Notes under the pieces: model-generated
Databases searched by the model: none
Told to the model about the DNA's origin: nothing
What the model saw: only the letters and a program-made list of their open reading frames with translations
Program-made: the position numbers and the translations under genes
Part shown: in pieces, positions 25,122-33,261 of the stretch
Layout of the letters: the number at the start of each line of letters is the position of its first letter
Numbering within the stretch: the first letter of the stretch is position 1
NCBI GenBank assembly: GCA_947493885.1
Contig: CANLTE010000008.1
Span: forward strand, 1-64,000
Direction of reading: 5' to 3'
Origin: an uncultured Maribacter sp.
GTDB lineage: Bacteria > Bacteroidota > Bacteroidia > Flavobacteriales > Flavobacteriaceae
Length of the DNA stretch: 64,000 bases

Positions 25122-25796
25122 TTATAGGCTTCTTGCTGTCAATGATTTTATAACATGTTTGTGTTTTTTATATAATATTAAAAAACTAAAAGAAAAACAA
25201 AAGACAAATGCTGACATAAAAACCCCATAACTTAAAACATTTCCATTGCTTTCAACTTGAAACGTATTTAGCCATAGTGGATTAAACACAAAGAACCATA
25301 TAAAAACACCTGAAAAGTTTATTTTAAACAGGTTTCTATAGGTTGTTGACTTTCCCGTATTAGTTATTTTAAAATTTAGAATGGCAATAAATACTAAGTA
25401 AATAAAGTAACCATACCCTATTATTTTGTTTAAAAAAGAAACATCCATTTTGGTTTCTAAAGATGTCTTAAATAAAACAACTAAAAATGTTACCAATCCG
25501 GTAAAAAATAATGAGTTAACTAAAATTTTCTTTTCTTCTTTTTTCCATTTTTTTGCAACAATCTTAGGGAGCTCATTATGGGTAAACAAAAAACTTGTAT
25601 ATATGTTAAAATCGTTTTCCCATTTTATTCGTTCTATCTCAAAAGCGTCTAAAAACCCTATCTTTTCCACCTTCATAGACTGCTCTATACCATTTGCAAA
25701 ATGATCTAATACTTCAATTTTTACATCTAAAACAAATAGCTTTTTCTGTTCTAAATAAAGTTCAATATCTTGAATTTGCTCCTTTGTTAAACTCAT
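25122..25796 (-). CDS. Hypothetical membrane protein in a PadR operon
   Basis: 224 aa. The N-terminal ~85 residues are soluble and helical (KEQIQDIELYLEQKKLFVLDVKIEVLDHFANGIEQ), followed by four hydrophobic segments at roughly 92-110, 127-145, 155-172 and 188-208. The N-terminal block resembles the helical domains that precede membrane parts in Bacteroidota PadR-partner proteins. It starts 11 bp after the padR stop and is probably regulated by it. No enzymatic motif is visible. Confidence 0.75.
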   Translation of the reverse strand: MSLTKEQIQDIELYLEQKKLFVLDVKIEVLDHFANGIEQSMKVEKIGFLDAFEIERIKWENDFNIYTSFLFTHNELPKIVAKKWKKEEKKILVNSLFFTGLVTFLVVLFKTSLETKMDVSFLNKIIGYGYFIYLVFIAILNFKITNTGKSTTYRNLFKINFSGVFIWFFVFNPLWLNTFQVESNGNVLSYGVFMSAFVFCFSFSFLILYKKHKHVIKSLTARSL

Positions 25797-25807
25797 CTAA
25801 TTTTAGT

Positions 25808-26152
25808 TTACTCAATACTCCAATTAGGGTTTACTAAGTTTTGCATGCTACGAATAAACTCCTCTAATTCTTGCAAACGATTAACTGTTTCTTTCTCACC
25901 TGCCTCGGTTAGCTTATAATACTTTCGCAAACGATTATCCACCTTAGCTATCTCTACATCTAACAAACCCTCTGCTTCTAGTTTATGAAGTGCAGGATAT
26001 AAAGCTCCTTCAGTAATGTTCAACTCACCTTTTGTGAGTTCCTTTACCTTTTGGGTTATTTCATAACCATACATTTTCCCCCGCTCGTCCAGTAACTTAA
26101 GAATAATGGTATTTAAACTGCCTTTATATAATTTAGAATTTCCCATACTCAT
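25808..26152 (-). CDS. PadR-family transcriptional regulator
   Basis: 114 aa, the short PadR-s2 type. The winged helix reads LYKGSLNTIILKLLDERGKMYGYEITQKVKELT...ITEGALYPALHKLEAEGLLDVE...RRKYYKLTEAG-like, with the ALYPALHKLE recognition helix clear. It would bind an inverted repeat in its own promoter and respond to a small ligand. Two adjacent in-frame ATGs (26152 and 26146) are possible starts. Confidence 0.92.
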   Translation of the reverse strand: MSMGNSKLYKGSLNTIILKLLDERGKMYGYEITQKVKELTKGELNITEGALYPALHKLEAEGLLDVEIAKVDNRLRKYYKLTEAGEKETVNRLQELEEFIRSMQNLVNPNWSIE

Positions 26153-26165
26153 ACTTCTATCAATT

Positions 26166-26194
26166 CAAATATATACATAATTTTCCTATGCATA
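26166..26194 (-). promoter_or_regulatory. padR promoter (-7 element) with candidate operator
   Basis: TATATTTG on the minus strand (26173-26166) is an exact TAnnTTTG -7 box, 14 bp upstream of the padR start; no good -33 box was found. It overlaps an imperfect inverted repeat TATACATA-N7-TATGCATA (26172-26194), resembling the ATnnAT-type symmetric operators bound by PadR proteins, which would allow autorepression. Confidence 0.45.
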
Positions 26195-26226
26195 AAAAAC
26201 TTAGGTATATATTTTTTGTAATCTTC

Positions 26227-26257
26227 TTTAGTACAATGCCAGCTTTACGTAATTTTG
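26227..26257 (+). promoter_or_regulatory. Promoter for the PaaE-like reductase
   Basis: TTTA (26227-26230), a 19-bp spacer and TAATTTTG (26250-26257, exact TAnnTTTG) match the Bacteroidota promoter layout. The start codon at 26290 gives a leader of roughly 25 nt. It diverges from the padR promoter. Confidence 0.6.
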
Positions 26258-26289
26258 CACTCTCTTTTTTAGAGACTTAATATAATACT

Positions 26290-27339
26290 ATGGCCAATTT
26301 TCATCCACTAGCGGTAAAGCATGTAAGTCAATTAACTTCCAGTTCTGTCGCTATAACTTTTTCTATTCCTTCAGAATTATCAGAAACTTTTACTTTTCTT
26401 CCGGGGCAGTATATCACAATTAAAAAGGAAGTTAAAGGCAAAGAATTTAGAAGAGCATATTCAATAAGCTCTACCCCTAACGCTGAATCATTTACTATTG
26501 GAGTAAAAAAAGTAGGTAAAGAAGGTTTTTCCGATTACGCAAATAGCAAAATTTCAGTAGGAGACGTTTTAGAAGTTATGCCTCCCGAAGGAAGGTTTAC
26601 ATATGCAGGAGCCAACAAGCCAGAAAACATAGTTGCTTTTGCAGCCGGAAGTGGTATTACTCCAATTTTAAGCATTGCCAAAAGCGTTTTGTCTGCAAAT
26701 GTTAAAAACACTTTTGTTTTGGTTTACGGTAATAAATCTCTCAAAGAGGCTATGTTTTATACCGATCTGGTTAAACTAGAGCTTGAATATACCAATAGGT
26801 TTTTTGTGTATTTTACAAACAGTCAAACTCGTGAAGATAATTCGTTATTTGGCAGGATAGACACTTCTACAGTAAACTATGTGTTGAAAAACAAGCATAA
26901 AGATATTGACTTTGATGCCTTTTATTTATGTGGTCCTGAGGCAATGATTCGTAATGTGGAAGCTACCTTAGCTGAAAACGAAATTTCAAAAGATAAAATT
27001 CATTTTGAACTTTTTACCTCAACCGAAATTAAAGATGAATTGCCTGTATCTGCCGATGGCACTACACAATTAACTGTAACTGTTGATGATGAAGAGTTTT
27101 CATTGGAAATAGACAAATCTACTATAGTGCTAGATGCTCTTATTAAAGAAGATATTGATGCTCCTTATTCTTGTCAAGGAGGTGTTTGTAGTAGTTGTAT
27201 AGCCAAAGTAACTGAAGGAAAAGTAGAAATGGTGAAAAACCAGATTTTAACTGATGGAGAAATCGAAGACGGTTACATACTAGCCTGTCAAGCACATGCC
27301 ACAACACCAACTTTAAAAATAGATTTTGACGATGTTTAG
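26290..27339 (+). CDS. PaaE-like ferredoxin-type NAD(P)H oxidoreductase
   Basis: 349 aa, three modules. FAD-binding beta-barrel with RRAYSIS near 58-64; NAD(P)-binding domain with GSGITPILSI near 118 and a C-terminal CGPEAM block; then a plant-type [2Fe-2S] ferredoxin domain with Cys295, Cys300, Cys303 and Cys333 (CX4CX2CX29C). This is the PaaE architecture, which passes electrons from NADPH to an oxygenase. No paaABCD genes are nearby, so the partner is unknown; many Flavobacteriaceae carry a stand-alone copy. It overlaps the convergent patatin gene by 4 bp. Confidence 0.9.
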   Translation: MANFHPLAVKHVSQLTSSSVAITFSIPSELSETFTFLPGQYITIKKEVKGKEFRRAYSISSTPNAESFTIGVKKVGKEGFSDYANSKISVGDVLEVMPPEGRFTYAGANKPENIVAFAAGSGITPILSIAKSVLSANVKNTFVLVYGNKSLKEAMFYTDLVKLELEYTNRFFVYFTNSQTREDNSLFGRIDTSTVNYVLKNKHKDIDFDAFYLCGPEAMIRNVEATLAENEISKDKIHFELFTSTEIKDELPVSADGTTQLTVTVDDEEFSLEIDKSTIVLDALIKEDIDAPYSCQGGVCSSCIAKVTEGKVEMVKNQILTDGEIEDGYILACQAHATTPTLKIDFDDV

Positions 27340-28121
27340 CTTAGTTTAAAAAGGTTTTCTAAACTTTTCATAGTCTCAGAATAACCTATTTCGTATGCGT
27401 TTTTAATACCCTTTTTATCTAAAAGACCTATACTTTCAAGTGCTTTAGGAGAAATTACTAAATCGCATTCCTGAACCTTCCTTTTACTCGAAGCGTATAT
27501 CATTAGACCGGTTACACGCGCAGCCATTTGTATTGGGTTTTTTACATCTCTTTTTTCGATTTCACCAACAATAGAAACATTACTACCAATAGTAAAATTC
27601 ACAAGCGGATCTACATATTCCTTCGGAAAATTATTCATAATTCCACCATCGGCATATAAAAACCCATCTATTTCAACAGGGCTAAATACAGGAGGTAAAG
27701 CAGCCGAAGCCAACAAAGGGCGTATAAGTTCGCCACTAGAGAACACTTTTTCTTCACCTAACTCTAAATTAGTAGCCACTACAAAAAGCTTCTTCTGTAG
27801 CCCTTTAAAACTATCATCAGGAAAATATGTCTTAAAAAGCTCTATATATTTTACGGTATCCAAAAACCCTGCTTTATTAATGGTAAAAAAACTATATTTA
27901 AAAATAGGAGTGTCTTCAAAAAAATGAAGCATGTCATCAGTAGATTTTCCATTGGCATACAAACCCGCAACTAACGCTCCAACGCTTGATCCTCCAACCA
28001 CATCAACATTAACATTAAACTCCTTTAGCGCCTTGATTAAACCAATATGTGCCATTCCACGAACACCTCCACCAGATAATATTAATCCAATTTTCTTAGT
28101 CTGTAGTGTTTGTAAGTTCAT
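27336..28121 (-). CDS. Patatin-like phospholipase
   Basis: 261 aa from ATG 28121 (an in-frame start at 28154 would add 11 residues). The oxyanion loop GGGVRGMAHIG, nucleophile elbow GGSSVGAL and catalytic-dyad DGG (near 'YADGGIMNNFP') are all present, so the Ser-Asp dyad is intact. It would act as a lipid acyl hydrolase in the cytoplasm or at the inner membrane. There is no signal peptide or C-terminal beta-barrel, so it is the short cytosolic kind. Confidence 0.92.
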   Translation of the reverse strand: MNLQTLQTKKIGLILSGGGVRGMAHIGLIKALKEFNVNVDVVGGSSVGALVAGLYANGKSTDDMLHFFEDTPIFKYSFFTINKAGFLDTVKYIELFKTYFPDDSFKGLQKKLFVVATNLELGEEKVFSSGELIRPLLASAALPPVFSPVEIDGFLYADGGIMNNFPKEYVDPLVNFTIGSNVSIVGEIEKRDVKNPIQMAARVTGLMIYASSKRKVQECDLVISPKALESIGLLDKKGIKNAYEIGYSETMKSLENLFKLS

Positions 28122-28411
28122 TATAGCTATGTATTTGCATTCTTCAACCTTCAAATTTAGATCGATTTAACAAACTGGTTAGTTTTTAATTCTTTATTCT
28201 TCCTTTAAAATATTCATGAGTGCCACATTTCAACCATTAATACCTCTATTTAATGGTACTTTCCTCTCAAATAACTTTTTTTAAAACCTATTAACCAACC
28301 ATATAGTTGGATTGCTTAATTTTTAAGCAAATTATCTGTAATTCACCTAAAAATTACACGACAAAAAACTTAGCACTTAAAAAGTGTAAATTTACCTTAT
28401 AGAAACTTTTT

Positions 28412-29101
28412 TTGATTACTGATAAAAAACATAGAACCGCTGTTTTAATTTTTGCAAATTCTGCTCATGAAGATGCAAGGCAAAAATCTATTCCTAAAAG
28501 TAATTTTTTTTTCGAAGAGCTTTCAAAAAACATCATTAAAAAAGTTGAAAAAACAGGACTACCTTATTATACCTTTTCAGAAATTAGACAGCGTGGATTT
28601 TCCTTTGGAGAAAAATTTACAAATGCCATCCAAGATGTTTTCAATTTAGGGTATGACAATGTTATTGCTATTGGAAATGATACTCCTGAACTTAAAACTT
28701 TTCAAATTTTAAATGCATCTGAAAAATTAAAAGACAACAAAACAGTTTTAGGACCATCTGCCGATGGTGGATTTTACCTTTTAGGCATCAATAAATGCAA
28801 TTTCAAAGCTAATGTTTTTAACAATTTTTCTTGGTGCACATCAAAAATTACATCGGAAATTACAGAATGGCTTGTTGCAAATTCCTTATCAACGTTTAAA
28901 TTAAAAACGCTCAGAGATGTAGATTCTATTGATGATTTAAGGTTTATGCTGAATTTGTTTCGAAAAATTTCTAATCGTATACGATTAGAAATTGTCGAAA
29001 TCCTTCGCTTATTTGCTAAAACATTGCTCCGGAATATACTTTTTGGTATTAAAAAAACATTTTTACCTTCTTCTTTTAATAAAGGGTCTCCTTTATTATA
29101 A
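28412..29101 (+). CDS. DUF2064 family glycosyltransferase-like protein
   Basis: 229 aa. AVLIFANSAHEDARQKS, then GNDTPEL and GPSADGGFYLLGI are the DUF2064 (TIGR04282, nucleotidyl/glycosyl-transferase A fold) hallmarks. LRDVDSIDDLRF marks the normal end of the fold near residue 178. About 50 further residues follow, running through a perfect 28-bp palindrome, so the tail may be repeat-derived. The start is a TTG at 28412, since no ATG precedes the conserved first strand. It precedes the AhpD-like and arsS genes, as DUF2064 proteins often do in arsenosugar loci. Confidence 0.8.
   Translation: MITDKKHRTAVLIFANSAHEDARQKSIPKSNFFFEELSKNIIKKVEKTGLPYYTFSEIRQRGFSFGEKFTNAIQDVFNLGYDNVIAIGNDTPELKTFQILNASEKLKDNKTVLGPSADGGFYLLGINKCNFKANVFNNFSWCTSKITSEITEWLVANSLSTFKLKTLRDVDSIDDLRFMLNLFRKISNRIRLEIVEILRLFAKTLLRNILFGIKKTFLPSSFNKGSPLL
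28966..28993. repeat. Perfect 28-bp palindrome inside the DUF2064 gene tail
   Basis: AATTTCTAATCGTA is followed directly by its exact reverse complement, with the axis between 28979 and 28980. It encodes ISNRIRLEI in both directions. Self-complementary over all 28 bp without a loop, it could be a REP-like insertion or a binding site for a dimeric protein. It falls in the C-terminal extension of the gene. Confidence 0.6.
29077..29098. repeat. Inverted repeat at the DUF2064 gene 3' end
   Basis: TAATAAAGG-GTCT-CCTTTATTA is a 9-bp stem abutting the TAA stop (29099-29101). No T-run follows it, so as a terminator it is weak. Confidence 0.4.
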
Positions 29102-29220
29102 AATTTCCTGACTTGAGACACTAGTCTATCATCAAAATTTAGAACAAAATCATAACACTTGGATTTGAGAATTCAATCCTATGTGAAACATATTAATCAA
29201 CTACTATTAAAATAAATATA

Positions 29221-29556
29221 ATGGCGAACAACTATTACGACGCAGCCGATTTAAGAAAATTTGGAAAAATAACTGAATGGAGCGAAGAGCTTGGAAACAA
29301 GTTTTTTGAATACTACGGAAAAGTCTTTGAAGAAGGTGCTCTAAGTGCCAGAGAAAAATCACTAATAGCTCTTGCCGTAGCACATGTTGTTAAATGCCCC
29401 TATTGCATAGACGCTTATACCAAAGATGGACTTCAAAAGGGTATCACCAAAGAAGAAATGATGGAAGCTGTACATGCAGGAGCCGCGATTGAAAGTGGAG
29501 CTACGCTAGTACACGGTGTTCAAATGATGAACAAATATGACAAGTTAAGCATGTAA
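29221..29556 (+). CDS. Arsenosugar biosynthesis-associated AhpD-like protein
   Basis: 111 aa. Carboxymuconolactone decarboxylase/AhpD fold with the redox CxxC in CPYCIDAYTKDGL (Cys59, Cys62) and downstream EEMMEAVHAGAAIESGATLVHG. This matches the 'arsenosugar biosynthesis-associated peroxidase-like' proteins that occur beside the radical SAM ArsS. The true reaction is not known; the fold suggests thiol-based redox chemistry. An 8-bp hairpin (29554-29577) separates it from arsS. Confidence 0.88.
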   Translation: MANNYYDAADLRKFGKITEWSEELGNKFFEYYGKVFEEGALSAREKSLIALAVAHVVKCPYCIDAYTKDGLQKGITKEEMMEAVHAGAAIESGATLVHGVQMMNKYDKLSM

Positions 29557-29577
29557 CTATGCCTATAGACATAGTTA
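29554..29577 (+). promoter_or_regulatory. Intercistronic hairpin before arsS
   Basis: TAACTATG-CCTATAGA-CATAGTTA is an 8-bp stem that starts at the stop codon of the AhpD-like gene. There is no T-run, so read-through into arsS is expected; it may protect the upstream cistron. Confidence 0.4.
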
Positions 29578-29637
29578 TCAAACGGCTTATGTTATAAAAG
29601 AATTCTTGATATCAAAAACAAAGAAGATAAAAGTAAA

Positions 29638-30693
29638 ATGGCGACAAAATCATTAAAAGCAAGGCAAGACGAACTTGCGCAAACTAATAAGCAGTTAGAA
29701 ATTCTTGATGGAGGTATTTTTGCGGATGGCGAGCTTCCGTACTTCAAAGATAAAATTTCCGAAATAGGTCATTTTCCGCTTCGCCCTAAAAAACTGGAAA
29801 TACTACAAATAAATGTTGGTTACATGTGTAATCAGGTTTGTGAGCATTGTCATGTAGATGCCGGTCCTGACAGAAAGGAAATCATGACAAAAGAAACCAT
29901 GTATCAATGTTTAGAAATTATTAAAACAACTGGAGCACATACTCTAGATTTAACTGGTGGAGCCCCTGAAATGAATCCAAATTTTAGATGGTTTGTTGAA
30001 GAAGCTTCTAAGGCTGGTATTAAAGACTTTATAGTACGATCTAACCTAACTATTATTCGAGCAAATAAAAAGTACTTTGATTTACCGGAGTTCTTCAAAA
30101 AGCATAATGTCCACGTAATATCTTCAATGCCACATTACACCAGAGGGAAAACAGATAAGCAACGGGGAGATGGTGTTTTTGATAAGTCCATAAAGGCACT
30201 TCAAGAACTTAATGCAGTAGGTTACGGTATGCCAGATAGTAATTTACGGTTAGATTTGGTTTACAATCCTTCCGGTGCATTTTTACCTGGAGACCAAATG
30301 GCAATGGAAAAAGATTTTAAAAAAGCGTTATTAGAGGATTTTAATATTCAATTTCATAATCTTTTTGCAATAACAAACCTTCCAATATCTCGTTTTTTAG
30401 ACTACTTAATAGCTTCTGAAAATTACGAAGATTATATGTACGCACTTGTAGAAGCATATAATCCAGCTGCAGTTGCTAACGTAATGTGCACCAATACCAT
30501 ATCTATTAGTTGGGATGGCTGGTTATATGATTGTGACTTTAACCAAATGCTCGGCTTGAAAGTGGCCAGTAAAATAAAACACATAAAAGATTATAATGAA
30601 GATATACTGAATGATAGAAACATCATTATATCGCAACATTGTTACGGGTGTACTGCCGGAGCAGGAAGTAGTTGCCAAGGAACAGTCGCATAA
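29638..30693 (+). CDS. arsS: Arsenosugar biosynthesis radical SAM protein ArsS
   Basis: 351 aa. Radical SAM cluster CNQVCEHC (Cys64, Cys68, Cys71; CxxxCxxC) in the ArsS-typical block NVGYMCNQVCEHCHVDAGP. LDLTGGAPEMNPNF follows, and the C-terminal Cys-rich CYGCTAGAGSSCQG closes the protein. ArsS is proposed to transfer 5'-deoxyadenosyl to dimethylarsenous acid, forming the arsenosugar precursor. The partner methyltransferase ArsM is not in this window. The whole 28.4-30.7 kb run reads in one direction as a likely operon. Confidence 0.95.
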   Translation: MATKSLKARQDELAQTNKQLEILDGGIFADGELPYFKDKISEIGHFPLRPKKLEILQINVGYMCNQVCEHCHVDAGPDRKEIMTKETMYQCLEIIKTTGAHTLDLTGGAPEMNPNFRWFVEEASKAGIKDFIVRSNLTIIRANKKYFDLPEFFKKHNVHVISSMPHYTRGKTDKQRGDGVFDKSIKALQELNAVGYGMPDSNLRLDLVYNPSGAFLPGDQMAMEKDFKKALLEDFNIQFHNLFAITNLPISRFLDYLIASENYEDYMYALVEAYNPAAVANVMCTNTISISWDGWLYDCDFNQMLGLKVASKIKHIKDYNEDILNDRNIIISQHCYGCTAGAGSSCQGTVA

Positions 30694-30899
30694 AAGTAAG
30701 TTTTTAGTAAGTTAAAAGTAATCTTAAGTTTACATTAGATTGTTTTTAATCGTGAAAATTCAACATGTAAACCGACTACCTAGTTTGTTACTATTTGAAA
30801 AAAAAGAGTATTTCACCCGATTTATGTCGGTTAACCGTTTTTTATGTACAGTTTATCATTTATTGTTCACCAGTTATAGCAATCGCAGGTTCTTTGTTA

Positions 30900-30915
30900 T
30901 AGACCCAATGGTCTA
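30900..30915 (+). promoter_or_regulatory. Candidate TetR-type operator
   Basis: TAGACC-CAAT-GGTCTA is a perfect 6-bp inverted repeat with a 4-bp centre, 23 bp upstream of the TetR gene start, where autoregulatory TetR operators usually lie. Confidence 0.45.
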
Positions 30916-30938
30916 ATTAACGTAAAACCCAAATCGTT

Positions 30939-31556
30939 ATGAACAAGAATCTTAAGCGCATGGCTACCATGCAAAACATGCAAAAAACTGGACTGGAATT
31001 ATTCTATACAAAAGGATATTATAATACTAGTATTGATGACATTTTAAAAGAACTATCACTTTCTAAAGGTGCTTTCTATTATCACTTTTCATCTAAAGAA
31101 GATTTCTTTATTGAAATTGTTCAAAACCTCTTAGCTAGAAAAGTGTACAGTCTTTTAATAGAGCCTATTGAAGGTCACGAAAATCCATTTGAGCTTATAT
31201 CCAATTGTTTTGAGGAAGCTTTGGAAACTGCGGTTCACAACGAAATGGATTTTGGATTTATATTAGGAAACTTCATCTCAGAATTTAACGGAAGAAACCC
31301 TAAAATTATGAAGCATTTAAATGATGTTTTAAAAATATGGGAAGTAAACCTTGTTTCCACGCTACAAAGAGGAAAATTCAATGGTTATATTGACAGGCAT
31401 ACTGATAGTGAAGCGGTAGCCGTATTTTTAATAAGCAGCTTTTTAGGTATACGTACTATGATGGTTGAAACAGCTCCAAGTGCTTTAAAATATCGTTTTA
31501 TGCACCAAATTAAAGTGTACTTTAAAGCTATTGAGGCTAAAAAGGAAAACGTTTAA
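30939..31556 (+). CDS. TetR/AcrR-family transcriptional regulator
   Basis: 205 aa. The N-terminal helix-turn-helix (GLELFYTKGYYNTSIDDILKELSLSKGAFYYHFSSKEDFF) lies at residues ~16-55, with a helical ligand-binding domain after it. It probably represses itself and an adjacent or distant target in response to a small molecule. The downstream gene is convergent, so the controlled target is not obvious. Confidence 0.92.
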   Translation: MNKNLKRMATMQNMQKTGLELFYTKGYYNTSIDDILKELSLSKGAFYYHFSSKEDFFIEIVQNLLARKVYSLLIEPIEGHENPFELISNCFEEALETAVHNEMDFGFILGNFISEFNGRNPKIMKHLNDVLKIWEVNLVSTLQRGKFNGYIDRHTDSEAVAVFLISSFLGIRTMMVETAPSALKYRFMHQIKVYFKAIEAKKENV

Positions 31557-31572
31557 ACCTTGATTAAAACGA

Positions 31573-32610
31573 TTAAGATAATACGTTAACTATTTTCTGA
31601 TAAACGCTTTGAGGTTGTATGGTTTTCATAACAAACTCATATCCCTCCGGAAATTTGTTACCATAAATGGAGGTTGGTATTAAAGGATATTGATTTCTGT
31701 CTGACAACAAAGCGTTTTCAGGATTTTGACCAAAAGGGTAAAAACCTGCGTAAGGATGCGTTACCCCCCATAATGTAATAGTATTTATTCCATACATAGC
31801 TGCCAAATGGGCATTTCCGCTGTCCATAGCAACCATACAATCTAAATTAGAAATTAAAGAAAGTTCTTCGGCAAATGACAATTGCCCAGCAATATTTATA
31901 CAGTTACTATATTCTTCTTGAAAAGCAACAAGCTGTTGTTTTTCAGTTTCCCCTCCGCCAAAAAGCAATATCTTGAATGCACTACTAGTACTTAAAAGTT
32001 GTATTACTTCCTTCATCAAACCAATAGGATACATTTTGCCCTTAAATGCGGCAAATGGTGCAATACCAATCCATTTTTTTATATCTGAACCTACCAAGTC
32101 CACTACTTTATTTGTAAGTGGCTCTCTTTTAGGTAAACTCACGTTTGACAAGTCAATAGGATAACCTAACGCTCTGAACACATCTGCATAACGCTCAAAA
32201 CTAGTTTTCAAAGCTTCAAACTTTTTGTTAACTGGAGCCGTCAATGCTTTTTTTTCATTCCTTCCCTTATCAATTTGAAGAAATGGAACTCCACTAAAGC
32301 CAAAGAAAAATTTTAAAATATTACTTCTAAGCACGTTATGCAAATCTGCAATAGCGCTAATTTTTAAAGGTTTAAGGTCTAAATATAATTTTCGAATACC
32401 TAAAACTCCTTTATGCTTTCCTTTAACATCCACCTCAAAAACGGTGACATTCTTTAATTGAGAAAACATAGGTGCATAAAAAGCTCGAGTTAAAACGGTA
32501 ATTTTTACATCTGGATATTGTTGTGTAAATGAAGATAAAACAGGAACAGTCATTGCTACATCTCCCATTGCTGATAATCTAATTACGAGTATATGCTTAT
32601 GGGATTTCAC
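31573..32610 (-). CDS. Glycosyltransferase family 9 (heptosyltransferase-like)
   Basis: 345 aa. GT9 layout: VIRLSAMGDVAMTVPVL at the N-terminus, WIGIAPFAAFKGKMYPIG in the middle and the nucleotide-binding GGGETEKQQL...AMDSGNAHLAAMYGINTITLWG block. It would add a heptose or related sugar to a lipid-A core acceptor. The neighbouring DUF4254 gene accompanies GT9 in many flavobacteria. Confidence 0.9.
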   Translation of the reverse strand: MKSHKHILVIRLSAMGDVAMTVPVLSSFTQQYPDVKITVLTRAFYAPMFSQLKNVTVFEVDVKGKHKGVLGIRKLYLDLKPLKISAIADLHNVLRSNILKFFFGFSGVPFLQIDKGRNEKKALTAPVNKKFEALKTSFERYADVFRALGYPIDLSNVSLPKREPLTNKVVDLVGSDIKKWIGIAPFAAFKGKMYPIGLMKEVIQLLSTSSAFKILLFGGGETEKQQLVAFQEEYSNCINIAGQLSFAEELSLISNLDCMVAMDSGNAHLAAMYGINTITLWGVTHPYAGFYPFGQNPENALLSDRNQYPLIPTSIYGNKFPEGYEFVMKTIQPQSVYQKIVNVLS

Positions 32611-32625
32611 AACTAAAAATTTTAA

Positions 32626-33234
32626 CTATTTCTGAGCTCTTAAAACAGGATTAAGTTCATCATCATTATACATTTTCATTTGTTTATATACCTTCATAAA
32701 CTTATTCCCGTTTTCAATATCTGTAAGTAACTGGTCAATAGCAATTGATAAATCGGTTCTTTGTTCTAAAAGTATATTCAGTTTTTCACTACATTTTTTT
32801 AAATGTTCTTCAGAAGCGTCCTTGCGATTGGCTTCTTCATCCATATGGTATATTTTCAAAGCCAAAATAGATAAACGATCTATTGCCCATGCCGGACTTT
32901 CCGTATTTATTGTTGCTGTTGAGGTTTTAGATACGTTTTTATATTTATTGAGAAAATAGCTATCTATATACTCCACTAAATCCGTTCTATCTTGATTACT
33001 GCCATCGATTTTACGTTTTAACACCAAAGCATCAACTGGATTAATTTCTGGATCTCTAATAATGTCCTCGTAATGCCACTGAACAGTATCAATCCAGTTT
33101 TTTCTATACAGTAAATGCGCTACGTCATCCTTAGGATAAGGGTTCTCGAAAGATTGATTTACATCGTCTTCAACATGGTATTTTGTAATACTTTCTTCAA
33201 AGATTCTAAGTGCTAAATCACTAAACATCTGCAA
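32626..33234 (-). CDS. DUF4254 family protein
   Basis: 202 aa, soluble and helical. It contains LLYRKNWIDTVQWHYEDIIRDPEI and SPAWAIDRLSILALKIYHM, the conserved DUF4254 blocks, and the WHYED region could hold active-site residues. The function is unknown. The fixed position beside GT9 suggests a role in lipopolysaccharide core assembly. It lies 15 bp upstream of the GT9 gene. Confidence 0.85.
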   Translation of the reverse strand: MQMFSDLALRIFEESITKYHVEDDVNQSFENPYPKDDVAHLLYRKNWIDTVQWHYEDIIRDPEINPVDALVLKRKIDGSNQDRTDLVEYIDSYFLNKYKNVSKTSTATINTESPAWAIDRLSILALKIYHMDEEANRKDASEEHLKKCSEKLNILLEQRTDLSIAIDQLLTDIENGNKFMKVYKQMKMYNDDELNPVLRAQK

Positions 33235-33261
33235 TAAATTTTACAACAAATATACCCCTAT

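Noticed and set aside
28774-29121. Antisense frame across the DUF2064 gene tail
   Set aside because: It shares the ISNRIRLEI residues only because the palindrome reads the same on both strands; no family features.
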